Shown here in pieces: positions 7,220 through 15,590 of a stretch of 64,000 nt of DNA (position 1 is its first letter; every line of letters starts with the position of its first letter). This stretch comes from Heyndrickxia acidicola (GTDB lineage: Bacteria; Bacillota; Bacilli; Bacillales; Bacillaceae_C), in NCBI RefSeq assembly GCF_001636425.1, contig NZ_KV440953.1, forward strand, positions 1,066,847 through 1,130,846, given 5' to 3'. Both the position numbers and the translations under genes were made by a program. The notes beneath the pieces are model-generated. The model saw only the letters and a list, made by a program, of their open reading frames with translations. It was not told where the DNA came from and did no database searches.

Positions 7220-8287
7220 TTAATCTTGTTTGTTGATTTCATCCAATAGGATATTAAGTGCATTGCTTTTACCAGAATTTTTCATAGCCGTTTTAAAGTC
7301 CATTTTCTTTTCATGAAGTTCTTTTAATTTTTTATAAAGCGATTCTTTGGTTAAATCCTCTTCCTCAAGTGTGATAGAATATCCTTTTTTTTCAAAGGAT
7401 TTTGCATTTAGGATCTGATCCCCCCGGCTTTGTTTTCGGGTAAGAGGAATGATAATCATAGGTTTGTTTAGGGCTAGGAATTCAAATATGGCATTCGATC
7501 CCCCTCTTGTGATAACAAAATCAGCTGATGCAAGAATATCGGGCAATTCATCATGGACATATTCAAATTGCCGGTATCCTTTTATTGCTTCAAGCTTTTT
7601 ATCTAAATTCCCCTTGCCGCAAAGGTGAACAATTTGATAGTGTTGCAGGAGTTCCTTAAGACAAACCCTCACGGTATCATTTATTTTTTTTGCACCTAAG
7701 CTGCCTCCCATCACTACAATCACAGGCTTTTTATCTTGAAAGCCTAACAGGTTAAGGCCTTTTTCTTTTGACCCTGACAGTACATCTTTGCGGATAGGAG
7801 AACCAATGGCTTTCGTTTTTCGGTTAGGAAAATACTGGACTGCTTCTTCAAAGGATGTAAAGATTTTTGTGGCAAATCGTTTGGATATGCTATTCGCAAG
7901 TCCCGGAGTCATATCGCTTTCATGAATAAAAATTGGAATATTTAAAGACTTTGCAGCCAGGATTACAGGAACTGATACGAATCCCCCTTTTGAAAAAACG
8001 AGACTTGGTCTTTGTGTTTTAAGAATTTTTCTAGCTTCAAGACACCCTTTGAGAACCCGAAAAATGTCTTTTACATTGTCCCAATCCATATATCTCCGCA
8101 ATTTTCCACTGGATATACTGAAATAGGGGATCTTTATCTTTTCAATGATTTCTTTTTCAATTCCATTTTTTGAACCGATGTATTGGATATCCCATTCTTC
8201 AGAATTGAGCTCGTTTATTATTGCTATATTTGGAGTAACGTGCCCGGCTGAACCCCCGCCTGTAAAGATAATACGTTTCTTAGTCAT
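7220..8287 (-). CDS. murG: MurG-type UDP-GlcNAc:lipid I transferase, Staphylococcus-like paralogue
   Basis: A 355-residue GT28 glycosyltransferase. The N-terminal glycine loop TGGGSAGHV is at residues 9-17, followed by SSGKLRRY, SKGGFVSVPV and IHESDMTPGLAN in the acceptor half; VMGGSLGAKKIN and TRGGSNAIFEF plus the RKQSRGDQ motif lie in the UDP-GlcNAc half. These match the staphylococcal MurG branch closely. MurG adds GlcNAc to lipid I on the cytoplasmic face of the membrane. The gene stands alone, far from any division/cell-wall cluster, so it is probably a second copy. RBS GGAGG is 4 nt before ATG. Enzyme class is secure; the paralogue role is inferred. Confidence 0.85.
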   Translation of the reverse strand: MTKKRIIFTGGGSAGHVTPNIAIINELNSEEWDIQYIGSKNGIEKEIIEKIKIPYFSISSGKLRRYMDWDNVKDIFRVLKGCLEARKILKTQRPSLVFSKGGFVSVPVILAAKSLNIPIFIHESDMTPGLANSISKRFATKIFTSFEEAVQYFPNRKTKAIGSPIRKDVLSGSKEKGLNLLGFQDKKPVIVVMGGSLGAKKINDTVRVCLKELLQHYQIVHLCGKGNLDKKLEAIKGYRQFEYVHDELPDILASADFVITRGGSNAIFEFLALNKPMIIIPLTRKQSRGDQILNAKSFEKKGYSITLEEEDLTKESLYKKLKELHEKKMDFKTAMKNSGKSNALNILLDEINKQD

Positions 8288-8424
8288 ACTTCCTCCTGAT
8301 ATAATGTACTATGTTGTTGAAATGTATGGGCAATGATCATTTATTATTCTATGTACAAATATTTTAATACAGTTTTGTGTAACAGAATAACTTTTTTAGA
8401 TATTCATTCCCAAGTCCAACCTCA

Positions 8425-8459
8425 AAAAAAGCAGATAGGTCTTATGCCTTCTGCTTTTC
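8425..8459 (-). terminator. Terminator overlapping the TetR gene end
   Basis: AAAAGCAGAAGGC and the downstream CTATCTGCTTTTTTT pair on the minus strand across the stop codon at 8442-8444, so the stem includes the last codons. Confidence 0.75.
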
Positions 8460-9074
8460 CGGTTGTATTAAAATATAATTCATGATCATTTCTTCTGTTG
8501 CTTTAAAATGGGCTTCATAGGCGTAATTTTCACCGACCACAGAGTAATGCATACAAATTCCGTCTATAAATGCCCAAAACAAATTGGCCACTACATCTGC
8601 ATGGATCTCCTGTTTGAACTCTCCTGCAGCTTTCCCATCTTCAATTATACGGGAAATCATGCCTGTATATAAATCCTCGTACCGGCTTGTCACAACGTCA
8701 CGTGCCCTTTCAAGCCTCGGAGAGTGCACCCAAAATTCAATTTGGACTCGTATAAAGTTGCGCCATTCCTCAGTAAGAGAGGCTTTCTTATAAAGGCTAA
8801 ACAGCTCATGCACTTTTTCTTTTGCCGATGAAATGGTTTTAAAACTTTCATTCAGCCTTGAAAGTGTGTGATTTGTCCTTTCATCCATTAAGGAAATGTA
8901 AAGCTCCTCCTTACTTTTGAAGTAAGTATAAAATAACCCCTTGCTTGTTTGAGAATGGGCAGTAATATCATCTATTGTGGTGGATTGGTATCCTTTCTCC
9001 CCAAAGCATTTTAATGCGCTTTCATATAGGCTCGCTTTTTTACGCTCTTTGTAATCGTCCGATACTTTAGGCAT
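8442..9074 (-). CDS. TetR/AcrR-family transcriptional regulator
   Basis: A 210-residue one-domain repressor type. The N-terminal helix-turn-helix is at about residues 10-55 (CFGEKGYQSTTIDDITAHSQ, TSKGLFYTYFKSKEELY) with a helical ligand/dimer domain after it. ATG 9072-9074 is preferred over the adjacent TTG because AAGGAG is 9 nt upstream. No divergent efflux gene adjoins it, so the target is unclear; the small membrane-protein gene upstream on the same strand is the nearest candidate. Effector unknown. Confidence 0.8.
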   Translation of the reverse strand: MPKVSDDYKERKKASLYESALKCFGEKGYQSTTIDDITAHSQTSKGLFYTYFKSKEELYISLMDERTNHTLSRLNESFKTISSAKEKVHELFSLYKKASLTEEWRNFIRVQIEFWVHSPRLERARDVVTSRYEDLYTGMISRIIEDGKAAGEFKQEIHADVVANLFWAFIDGICMHYSVVGENYAYEAHFKATEEMIMNYILIQPEKQKA

Positions 9075-9300
9075 CAAGCAGGTCTCCTTTTACGATACGA
9101 TACTGAGGAAACATTCTACCAATAGATTTATTAAAATTCAAGTAAAATCCTTTCATCTTGGAGGTTATATACAGCCAATTTATGAAGCATACATTTTATT
9201 AGATTGTACGGTGGTCCAATAATAAAAACGGAAGGTCAAGCTTTCACCTGCATTTTTTGTAGAGTTTGACAAACAAATTTAGTTTGGATTACCGTTATTC

Positions 9301-9546
9301 TTAATCTCTTTTTATAGAGGTGAAGACCGTCTCAGTTTTAGGAAGATCATATTGAAGCTGTTCTTTTTGAAGCTCCAACCTCATTTTTTCCGTTTCCATT
9401 AAAAAATTGGCATGTTTAAGTTTTTCAAGTTCAAGCTCGTTCTTCACTATATCATTTCTTGCCTGTGTTTGTTTTTCAACGTGGTTAGTTATGACTTTAA
9501 TGATTGGCAAGGAAAATATAAGAATAACGGTAATTAATCCAGTCAT
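9301..9546 (-). CDS. Small membrane protein with coiled-coil tail
   Basis: An 81-residue protein with one N-terminal hydrophobic helix (about residues 3-18, LITVILIFSLPIIKVI) and a long charged helix with heptad-like spacing (about 25-66, NELELEKLKHANFLMETEKM). This is the architecture of small phage-shock PspB-like or membrane-tethering proteins, but I cannot assign a family. AGGAGGG is 7 nt before ATG. It lies on the same strand upstream of the TetR gene with a 220-nt gap. Confidence 0.65.
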   Translation of the reverse strand: MTGLITVILIFSLPIIKVITNHVEKQTQARNDIVKNELELEKLKHANFLMETEKMRLELQKEQLQYDLPKTETVFTSIKRD

Positions 9547-9953
9547 GGAAAATCCCTCCTGCTTTCTTTATTCAATTTTATCAAATCCTTTTTTAGGATA
9601 TATTGAATCTATTATGTTTTTGAATAAATCGTTATTTTAAATTCGATTTAAACAACGGAAATCCTTTTTTTACAAGATATTTTGTTAAACAAATTTTTAT
9701 TTTAATTAATGGCTGTTCTCGCATATATTGTTGCTTTTCGCAAAAGTGTTATATCCGTAATAAGTGAGACATCATGGCATCTTTTTGTCTTCAATCATTT
9801 TGTTTTCAATCCTGAACTCTGTATATCCTAGATTCATTTATAATAATAGCAACAAAGTTTACGAAAAGAGCCTAATTAATTTAATAAATACTTTATACTT
9901 TCCTGTTCTGCAAAAAAAAGAAACTGCCGAAGCAGTTCCCTGGTAAATAATTG
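9547..9953. other. Gene-free AT-rich spacer
   Basis: About 400 nt between the small membrane protein start and the end of the acetyltransferase gene. Apart from the terminator at 9912-9940 I see no supported feature; frames on the plus strand lack ribosome binding sites. Confidence 0.5.
9912..9940 (-). terminator. Terminator with TTCG tetraloop
   Basis: On the minus strand GGAACTGC-TTCG-GCAGTTTC is followed by eight T; a textbook intrinsic terminator 14 nt after the acetyltransferase stop codon. Confidence 0.9.
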
Positions 9954-10529
9954 TTAAATATCCCTTAAAAGGTTCTCTTTCTCCGGATCCTCATTAAAGG
10001 TTAGAACCTTATGGACCGGCTGGTAAGGTTCTCCGTAGAAATGAACATCTTTGTATGTATGAATTAAATCATAGGTCCTTTTCATTGCATCATACACCAA
10101 TTCTTCAGAGGCATGATTAGGTGTCCAATACAGAATTTCCATTTCATTTACCTCTTTTGTTGCAAGCGAACGCCTTCTATACCCAATGGACTGGGCATGT
10201 TCAAAGCCCTCCCGTTTGTAAAAACGCAGTCTTTTTTCAGAGTCGGTGTCCTCATAATTCACTGGCTCAACTTCGAGGATGATCGGCTTACCCTTTTGTT
10301 TTAGTTTTTCAAGTAGCTTATGACCAAGTCCTTGGCCCCGTGTATTTTTAGACACAAAAAGATAATCAATAAAAATAAAATCCTCTAGTTCTACATACAT
10401 AAGGACATGATCAGCACTTTCATCTTTATGATAGATCTCTGAACGTTCCTTTAACAAAGTTTCCATATGTTCTTTTGATTTCATTTCTTCAATGGGAAAA
10501 TATTGATTTAATTTTTCATACCAATGCAT
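9954..10529 (-). CDS. GNAT-family N-acetyltransferase
   Basis: A 191-residue protein with the GNAT core in the first 135 residues: strand region EDFIFIDYLFVS, acetyl-CoA loop RGQGLGHKLLEKL (about residues 83-95) and FYKREGFEHA. A C-terminal extension (VHFYGEPYQPVHKVLTFNED) is shared with uncharacterised Bacillus acetyltransferases. The acceptor is unknown. GGAG lies 8 nt before ATG and a strong terminator follows. Confidence 0.8.
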   Translation of the reverse strand: MHWYEKLNQYFPIEEMKSKEHMETLLKERSEIYHKDESADHVLMYVELEDFIFIDYLFVSKNTRGQGLGHKLLEKLKQKGKPIILEVEPVNYEDTDSEKRLRFYKREGFEHAQSIGYRRRSLATKEVNEMEILYWTPNHASEELVYDAMKRTYDLIHTYKDVHFYGEPYQPVHKVLTFNEDPEKENLLRDI

Positions 10530-10872
10530 GGATTTACTCCTTTCACTTGATTAAACGTGATTACTGTATTCTTCCTGCCATTCACTTAAGAAGGACTTTT
10601 TAATAGCTTGCCCCATTAACCAGTTAGCTATCTAAACAAAATACCCCTTATTAATGTATACAAAACTTTTTTATGGTTTTGTTTCTCATTTGATCTAATT
10701 GGAGCATCATTCCCTCTTCTAAGCTAATGGTGCTCCCTAAGCCGCCATTCTTCATTAAAGGATAGGGGCTCCAATTTCCATTAGCCAATAATAACAGTGA
10801 GCTTTTTATATAACTTAAACATTGAACATTTTAAACAATGAAAATAAATGCAAGGAAACCTAGAATAAAAAA
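10530..10872. other. Gene-free spacer with a hairpin
   Basis: No supported gene. At about 10703-10735 GGAGCATCATT and AATGGTGCTCC form an 11-bp stem with one wobble, and no T tract follows on either strand. A minus-strand frame across it is open for about 50 codons but has no ribosome binding site. Confidence 0.4.
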
Positions 10873-10910
10873 TAAAAAAAGCAGGTATCGGTTTTTACCC
10901 GTCAGCCTGC
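10873..10910 (-). terminator. Original yeeI terminator, now separated from its gene
   Basis: On the minus strand AAGCAGG pairs with CCTGCTT around an inner CGG/CCG stem, followed by seven T. Only the gene-proximal arm lies inside the 72-bp repeat at 10892-10963, so the complete hairpin exists only at this end of the insertion, 2.1 kb from the intact gene. Confidence 0.75.
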
Positions 10911-10963
10911 TTCTTATTATTCGCTTAAATCCACGTTATGATAAACCTGCTGAACATCTTCCA
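10892..10963. repeat. 72-bp direct repeat, distal copy (att site candidate)
   Basis: Identical over 72 bp to 13017-13088. It contains the last 15 codons or so and the stop codon of yeeI plus part of the terminator, as expected for an integration scar at a gene 3' end. Identity ends abruptly on both sides. Confidence 0.95.
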
Positions 10964-11162
10964 GGATTAAAATCGAAATGATGATATAGCAATATCTAAA
11001 TAACTCAAATTATGTATGAAATTTATAACATTTATTATAATTTAAAGTATAGACTTTTGCAATAATCTACTAACTGTTTATCATAATATTTGTCTTCTTT
11101 AATATATTGTTAAGTTATCGTTTAATCACAAAGAAAACCACTAAAAAATTAATCAGTGATTT

Positions 11163-11645
11163 TTATCTTTTCAGATCATTTAAATGATTAATTAATTTAT
11201 TAAATTCTTTTTCAGCTAATTCTCTATTTCCAAATATTTTAGGTAAGTAAACACAAAACCCTAGTTTATCAAGTTCCTCATCGTCAAATCTCCTATTAAA
11301 TTCTTTATAAAAGGCTCCCCATAAATGATTTTCCCATTAATTTAAGATTTGGTTTTCCGATTTCAGTTACTGGATTAGTTGTTACAGCATGCTTATTAAA
11401 CATTAAATAGATGGCTCTTGTACAACCTTTAAGTTTTATTCCTTCTTCATCATTTTTATTGTAAAGAAAAAACTTTTTTTCAAAACTTTTTCTAAATCTT
11501 TTTTCAAACCTATCTTATTCGCATGCCATAATATTTGACCTTCTGTATATTCAGCGAAGGCTGCTTTAATCTCTTGCCAACGTTTAGTAAGGAATATTTC
11601 TTTAAGTAACTTGTCTTCATTCTCTGTCCATTTAGCTCTTCTCAT
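11163..11645 (-). pseudogene. Myb/SANT-like DNA-binding protein, frameshifted
   Basis: The gene starts at ATG 11643-11645 with a Trp-rich helix-turn-helix (KWTENEDKLLKEIFL, WQEIKAAF, GQILWHANKIGLKK), the pattern of phage/element SANT-like domains. Near 11455 the frame is lost next to A/T runs. The other frame continues as NDEEGIKLKGCTRAIYLMFN, then shifts again near 11330 into WGAFYKEFNRRF to INHLNDLKR and a stop at 11163. Two shifts make it a pseudogene. Its start overlaps the end of the excisionase-like gene, as in co-translated pairs. Confidence 0.65.
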
Positions 11646-11860
11646 CTTGTTTTCTGTTCCTCAGCCAAATAAGTAAAAACTCTCTTGACTTCTTAGCTGG
11701 AAACATCCACTTACATCCAAGTCTATATTTAGGAAATCGTTCATCATGGAAAATATTGTCTTCCGATTGTCTTAACTGGAAATTCTCCACTTCTCATTAA
11801 TGTATACGCATTTCTCTGTCCAATACCTGTAATTTCCATCACATCTTTTACAGTCAACAT
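11632..11860 (-). pseudogene. Excisionase-like helix-turn-helix gene, frameshifted
   Basis: From ATG 11858-11860 the peptide MLTVKDVMEITGIGQRNAYT continues through LMRSGEFPVKTIG, the MerR-like winged helix of excisionases and element regulators. It stops early at a TGA; an alternative frame continues through CKWMFPAKKSREFLLIWL, where a final recognition helix would be expected, to a stop at 11632. A single shift near 11755 explains this. The gene sits between the integrase side and the SANT-like gene, typical for element control genes. Confidence 0.65.
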
Positions 11861-12013
11861 TGTTTTTTCATACAAATAAAAGTACACTTCCATTAACAAT
11901 TATAATTAAATAGTAATATTAGTGAAATTTTTCTGATTAATCAAATGAAATAAGTTAGTATAGCTATAAACAACATATACTAATATAATTTATATAGTTT
12001 AAATAACAATAAA

Positions 12014-12045
12014 ATAAAAGAGGTACGGTTTATCCCCATACCTCT
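12014..12045 (-). terminator. Terminator inside the element
   Basis: On the minus strand AGAGGTA and TACCTCT close a hairpin with inner GG/CC pairs, followed by TTTATTTTA. It starts about 10 nt after the stop of the 95-codon gene. Confidence 0.7.
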
Positions 12046-12054
12046 ACAATCATA

Positions 12055-12342
12055 TTATTTAGCTGGTTTAACATTGTATTTTCTATTTATCTTTGTTGCT
12101 ATTATGCTGAGGAATTCAGAAACAGTCAAGTTCTCAACTTCCTGAGTATACCAGGAAAGCTTTGCACCTTTATTTTCACCATCATAATACACCTCTAAAG
12201 GCATATAACCTTTCATTGAAGCAGCTTGGGTATTATCAAATTCAATAAGTAGAAATTTACCTTTTGGAGTTTCAAGTTTAACTTTGTATCTTGGATATTT
12301 GTACTCAGGTTTGTATTTTACCCCTTTAATTTTAGATAACAA
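12055..12342 (-). CDS. Unknown 95-residue element protein
   Basis: TTG 12340-12342 follows GGAGGTG by 6 nt and gives a 95-residue protein rich in Lys and Tyr (KPEYKYPRYKVKLETPKGKF, MKGYMPLEVYYDGENKGAKL), ending KINRKYNVKPAK. The upstream frame extension has no binding site and reads through integrase debris, so I reject it. It is the only intact gene in the relic element and has its own terminator. It looks like a small beta-rich protein; I do not recognise a family and cannot say whether it is cargo. Confidence 0.55.
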   Translation of the reverse strand: MLSKIKGVKYKPEYKYPRYKVKLETPKGKFLLIEFDNTQAASMKGYMPLEVYYDGENKGAKLSWYTQEVENLTVSEFLSIIATKINRKYNVKPAK

Positions 12343-12359
12343 TACTAACACCTCCAACC

Positions 12360-12881
12360 TTAAGCATAACACAGTTGGAAATAAATAGATACTACCCCAT
12401 ATTCGGGAACGAAATTTAGTTCTCCTACAACTACCCCACCACCATATTTGTGACACCCGATGATAAGCTTATTGCTTGCATTTAAATAATTATTATTTGA
12501 GTATATATTGATCATTCTCTTGATTTCGTTATCAGTAAACGTCTTAATAATTACCTTTGGTTCCTTCATGAATTTCACCAAAAGTATAGGATTTCTTTTT
12601 TCTGCGATATATCCCGCTTCTACCATAAATCTCAAATATGAACGTAAACACTTATTATTATTGTTAATGTATGTTACCGATCATCCTTTTTGTTTTAGAA
12701 TCATCCAATAAGATTTAATGTGCTTTGAAGTAATATCCTCTATTACCTCAATTAAAAACTCATTTTTTAAGTAATTTAGAAATGCCTTATTGTTGTTCTT
12801 ATATCCCTTTATAGTCCTAACAGAGTAATTTTTGATTTCTAAGTCATACAAAAACTCTTTATAAAAATCTTCTAAATACAA
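12360..12881 (-). pseudogene. int: Tyrosine recombinase (integrase), nonsense-mutated and truncated
   Basis: From 12881 the N-terminal SAM-like core-binding domain is clear (YSVRTIKGYKNNNKAFLNYL, ITSKHIKSYWMILKQKG). An in-frame TGA at 12681-12683 then interrupts it, most simply a CGA-to-TGA change. The same frame resumes with SVTYINNNNKCLRSYLRFMV and runs to NASNKLIIG, the point where the catalytic domain should start. That domain, with the Arg-His-Arg-Tyr residues, is missing: about 174 codons remain of a usual 300 or more. The enzyme must be inactive. Confidence 0.8.
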
Positions 12882-12900
12882 ACAAAAAACCCACCTTTCG

Positions 12901-12957
12901 TATGAATATTTTCATACAAAAAATGAGTTTTTCGTTCATCATAATATTTATTATGAT
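12901..12957. promoter_or_regulatory. Two palindromes between integrase and att repeat
   Basis: TATGAATATTTTCATA at 12901-12916 and ATCATAATATTTATTATGAT at 12938-12957 lie just before the integrase start. A TATCATAATATTT copy recurs near 11078 at the other end. Positions suit integrase arm sites or operators for the element regulator; which one is not determinable. Confidence 0.4.
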
Positions 12958-13016
12958 TTTTATAAACGTATATCATAATTAATAAGTAACTTGGATATAG
13001 ACGAATAGTTAAAACC

Positions 13017-13088
13017 TTTTTACCCGTCAGCCTGCTTCTTATTATTCGCTTAAATCCACGTTATGATAAACCTGCTGAACATCTTCCA
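13017..13088. repeat. 72-bp direct repeat, gene-proximal copy (att site candidate)
   Basis: Second copy of the 72-bp repeat, here as the real 3' end of yeeI. The sequence beyond it on the element side lacks the distal arm of the yeeI terminator. Confidence 0.95.
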
Positions 13089-13761
13089 AGTCTTCTAAAA
13101 CATCAATCAATTTTTCAAATTGAGCTTTCGCATCCTCATCCAATGTTACTTCAGTTTGAGGCAGCATCGTTAACTCAGCAACTGTAAACTCTGTAATTCC
13201 TGCATTTTTAAAGGCTTCTTGAATGGCATGAAATTGCTCAGGCTCTGCATAGACAATCACTGAATCTTCTTCTTCAAGGATATCTCGTGCATCTACATCC
13301 GCTTCCATAAGCAATTCCAGAACTTCATCTGCTGCCTTGCCTTCTATTCCAATAACAGCAGTTGCATCAAACATATACGCAACGGAACCGCTGACACCCA
13401 TGTTTCCGCCATTTTTTCCAAAAGCAGCACGAACCTCTGAGGCAGTCCGATTCACATTATTGGTTAAGGCATCAACAATAACCATGGATCCATTTGGTCC
13501 AAAGCCTTCATATCGAAGTTCATCATACGTTTCATCCGATCCGCCCTTTGCTTTTTCAATGGCACGATCAATGATGTTTTTTGGTACGTTGTAAGTTTTT
13601 GCACGTTCGAGAACAACTCTTAAAGCCTGATTCGATTCAGGATCAGGTTCACCTTGTTTTGCTGCTACATATATTTCGCGGCCAAACTTGGCATAAATAC
13701 GGCTTGTATTAGCATCCTTAGATGCTTTTTTTTCTTTAATATTGTTCCACTTACGACCCAT
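13042..13761 (-). CDS. yeeI: YebC/PmpR-family protein YeeI
   Basis: A 239-residue protein matching B. subtilis YeeI ([20 protein letters not shown] at the N-terminus, [15 protein letters not shown] at the C-terminus). YebC/TACO1-family proteins have been described as DNA-binding regulators and as ribosome-associated factors helping translation of polyproline stretches. The start is the ATG of MGRKWNN at 13759-13761, preceded by GTGGAG; a longer frame begins upstream but lacks support. Its 3' end is the target of the relic integrative element, and integration left the reading frame intact while removing the adjacent terminator. Confidence 0.9.
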   Translation of the reverse strand: MGRKWNNIKEKKASKDANTSRIYAKFGREIYVAAKQGEPDPESNQALRVVLERAKTYNVPKNIIDRAIEKAKGGSDETYDELRYEGFGPNGSMVIVDALTNNVNRTASEVRAAFGKNGGNMGVSGSVAYMFDATAVIGIEGKAADEVLELLMEADVDARDILEEEDSVIVYAEPEQFHAIQEAFKNAGITEFTVAELTMLPQTEVTLDEDAKAQFEKLIDVLEDLEDVQQVYHNVDLSE

Positions 13762-14005
13762 AATACTCCACTCTCTTTCAACTGTTGTAAATAAAATAAA
13801 AGCTACTGAATACATAGCTTCTATCTAAGCGCTAAGGTATATTATACCTCACTTTCCTTTAACTTTCGAGTTTTATCCCAAAAAAAGGGGAGATTCAGGT
13901 TTCATGTTTATCTTGGCTGTTTTTCAGTGTTTTATATCTATAAAACTTCAAAAATTATTTTACTTTGATTCCTTTTTCACCTTTTTCACTTAGCCAATGG
14001 TCACC

Positions 14006-14716
14006 CTACTTTTTCAATAAGAGAGCCTTAATACTTTTTTGGGGATCGCCATAATAAATTCCCCCATGATAACAAATGACTGTTTTTATCTCCAACTTCA
14101 AAAATTTCCCTAATGATTCTATTGCTGTTTTAACATCGAGTGTTGTTTGGTTAACAGGTCCCTGCAGCAGACCGTTTGCTAAAATCATAGCATCACCAGC
14201 TATTAGAACATTTGCAGATTTTACATATAAACTGACATGTCCGGGCGTATGTCCTGGAGTAAAAATGACTTCTATTCCGCCGCAATAAGGAATTTTTTCC
14301 CATTCATATAGCGGCTTTCCTACCTTTAAGAGAGGTGGATCCAGAGATCCAAAGTTAAGTTCTTTCTTTTCAATCTTAGCCATATTCGTTTTGATAAACG
14401 GCAGTTCTCCTGAAATAAAGGGTATTTCCAGGGGATGTGCAAATAACGTTACTTCTCTTTGAGCAAGTGAAATTAATTCAGGTGCACTTCCAATATGGTC
14501 CAAATCCTGATGGGTAAAAATAATGGCTTCCAGATGGCTGAATGGAATTCCTTCTGACTCCATTTTTTTGATTATTTGTTCGGCCTGTCCAGGCATCCCT
14601 GCATCGACTAATACAGCTGATCGGCCATCATATAAAACAGTTGGATAGAATAGGTGCTTAATGCCGAATGCTTCATACTCTAGTTCAAGGACAGTAATTT
14701 CCATATTAATCTGCAT
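14006..14716 (-). CDS. MBL-fold metallo-hydrolase
   Basis: A 236-residue metallo-beta-lactamase-fold enzyme. The metal motif THQDLDHIG is near residue 69, with an HTPGH motif near 155 and further ligands GDAMIL and CYHGG downstream. This set fits glyoxalase-II-like or small-molecule hydrolases; THQDLDH instead of THxHxDH is seen in several branches. The substrate is not deducible. GGGGGT precedes ATG by 5 nt. It stands alone. Confidence 0.8.
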   Translation of the reverse strand: MQINMEITVLELEYEAFGIKHLFYPTVLYDGRSAVLVDAGMPGQAEQIIKKMESEGIPFSHLEAIIFTHQDLDHIGSAPELISLAQREVTLFAHPLEIPFISGELPFIKTNMAKIEKKELNFGSLDPPLLKVGKPLYEWEKIPYCGGIEVIFTPGHTPGHVSLYVKSANVLIAGDAMILANGLLQGPVNQTTLDVKTAIESLGKFLKLEIKTVICYHGGIYYGDPQKSIKALLLKK

Positions 14717-15157
14717 AAGTTACCCCCATACGTACTTTTCGAAAGTTTTATAGACCCTATACCCGCCTTCATATCCTTTATCCCTATTTCAAATATTCCC
14801 CAGACAAAAAAACATCAAGAAGGAACTGCCTGAACACTTATGAAAAAATACTCTATTTTTGTGGATCAGAAAAGGAAAGGTTGATATACAAAAAAAGGTC
14901 GAAAAAATGCTACGCAGACGGACACGATACTGAAGTGTCAAGCCTGTGCAAACAGCATTTTATGATTTAGCTAAAGGAAAAAAAGGATTTTTGGCATTCC
15001 TTGTTTAATAGTAGAAGGATGAATATTCAATAAACGCTTTTACAAGGGTAAGTAGAAAAATAAGTAAATCAGATAAAGTAAAAAAATTCCTCTCACTAGA
15101 CTATTTTGACGAAAAAAGGGTATTTAAATTTTACAGAAATTGATAGGAGGCACTCCA
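14717..15157. other. 440-nt AT-rich intergenic region
   Basis: Divergent genes start on both sides, so promoters for both should lie here. I see a small hairpin, GACAC with GTGTC near 14920-14940, but no convincing promoter, gene or repeat. AAAAAGGGTATT near 15112 has a sigma-B-like -10 but no matching -35. Confidence 0.4.
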
Positions 15158-15538
15158 TTGCTTACTGAAAATCGTTTAAACATCATTGTCGAAAAGCTGG
15201 AAATGGTACCAAGCCAAAAAATCCAAATTCAATTCGAAATAGATGATGACAAGGAAACGCTTAATTTTATCCTTTTCTTGGAGGAAGAATTTGAGCGGGC
15301 ACAAATAGGCTATAGAATGGATCAGCAGGGAAAAACCTTGATAGGAAATAACAGTGGTGATTGGGAGGATGGCTGGTTTGTCATTGGCTACGATGCGGAT
15401 TTAGGAGATCCCCTGTTTGTTGACACAAGTGACAGCTTTTATCCTGTCTTAACAGCAGAAAAAGGACTCGGTGAATGGGAGCCCTCCGTTTTATTCGACT
15501 CATTTGATGAATTCCTGAACAAGGCTGTTTTCAAATAA
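15158..15538 (+). CDS. SUKH (SMI1/KNR4)-superfamily protein
   Basis: A 126-residue protein with the SUKH core: GDWEDGWFVIGYDADLGDPL, VDTSDSFYPV, and LGEWEPSVLFDSFDEFL at the C-terminus. TTG 15158 is chosen because AGGAGG lies 7 nt upstream; the longer frame starts before that site. SUKH proteins are often immunity factors for secreted polymorphic toxins, but many stand alone with unknown roles. No toxin or secretion gene adjoins this one. It has its own terminator, so it is a single-gene unit. Confidence 0.7.
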   Translation: MLTENRLNIIVEKLEMVPSQKIQIQFEIDDDKETLNFILFLEEEFERAQIGYRMDQQGKTLIGNNSGDWEDGWFVIGYDADLGDPLFVDTSDSFYPVLTAEKGLGEWEPSVLFDSFDEFLNKAVFK

Positions 15539-15571
15539 ATAAAGTGAACAAGGAATTATATCCATACTGAC

Positions 15572-15590
15572 GGGGAGTTTTCCCCTTTTT
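15572..15590 (+). terminator. Terminator of the SUKH gene
   Basis: GGGGA-GTTT-TCCCC followed by five T, 34 nt after the stop codon. Confidence 0.75.

Larger units (their letters stand above)
10892..13088. mobile_element. Relic integrative element in the 3' end of yeeI
   Basis: A 2,125-bp insertion bounded by 72-bp perfect direct repeats of the yeeI 3' end. Inside, on the minus strand, are a tyrosine-integrase gene starting 136 nt from the proximal repeat, an unknown intact gene, an excisionase-like gene and a Myb/SANT-like gene. Integrase next to att and an Xis-like gene are standard for integrative elements. The integrase has an internal stop and no catalytic domain, and the other two have frameshifts, so the element cannot move by itself. 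AT content is visibly higher than in flanking genes, which fits acquired DNA. Confidence 0.85.

Noticed and set aside
13835-13849. Operator at AGGTATA-T-TATACCT upstream of yeeI
   Set aside because: The palindrome coincides with a TATAAT-like -10 sequence, and AT-rich symmetry of this size is expected by chance.
15112-15122. Sigma-B promoter before the SUKH gene
   Set aside because: GGGTAT is present but no GTTTAA-like -35 at the right distance.
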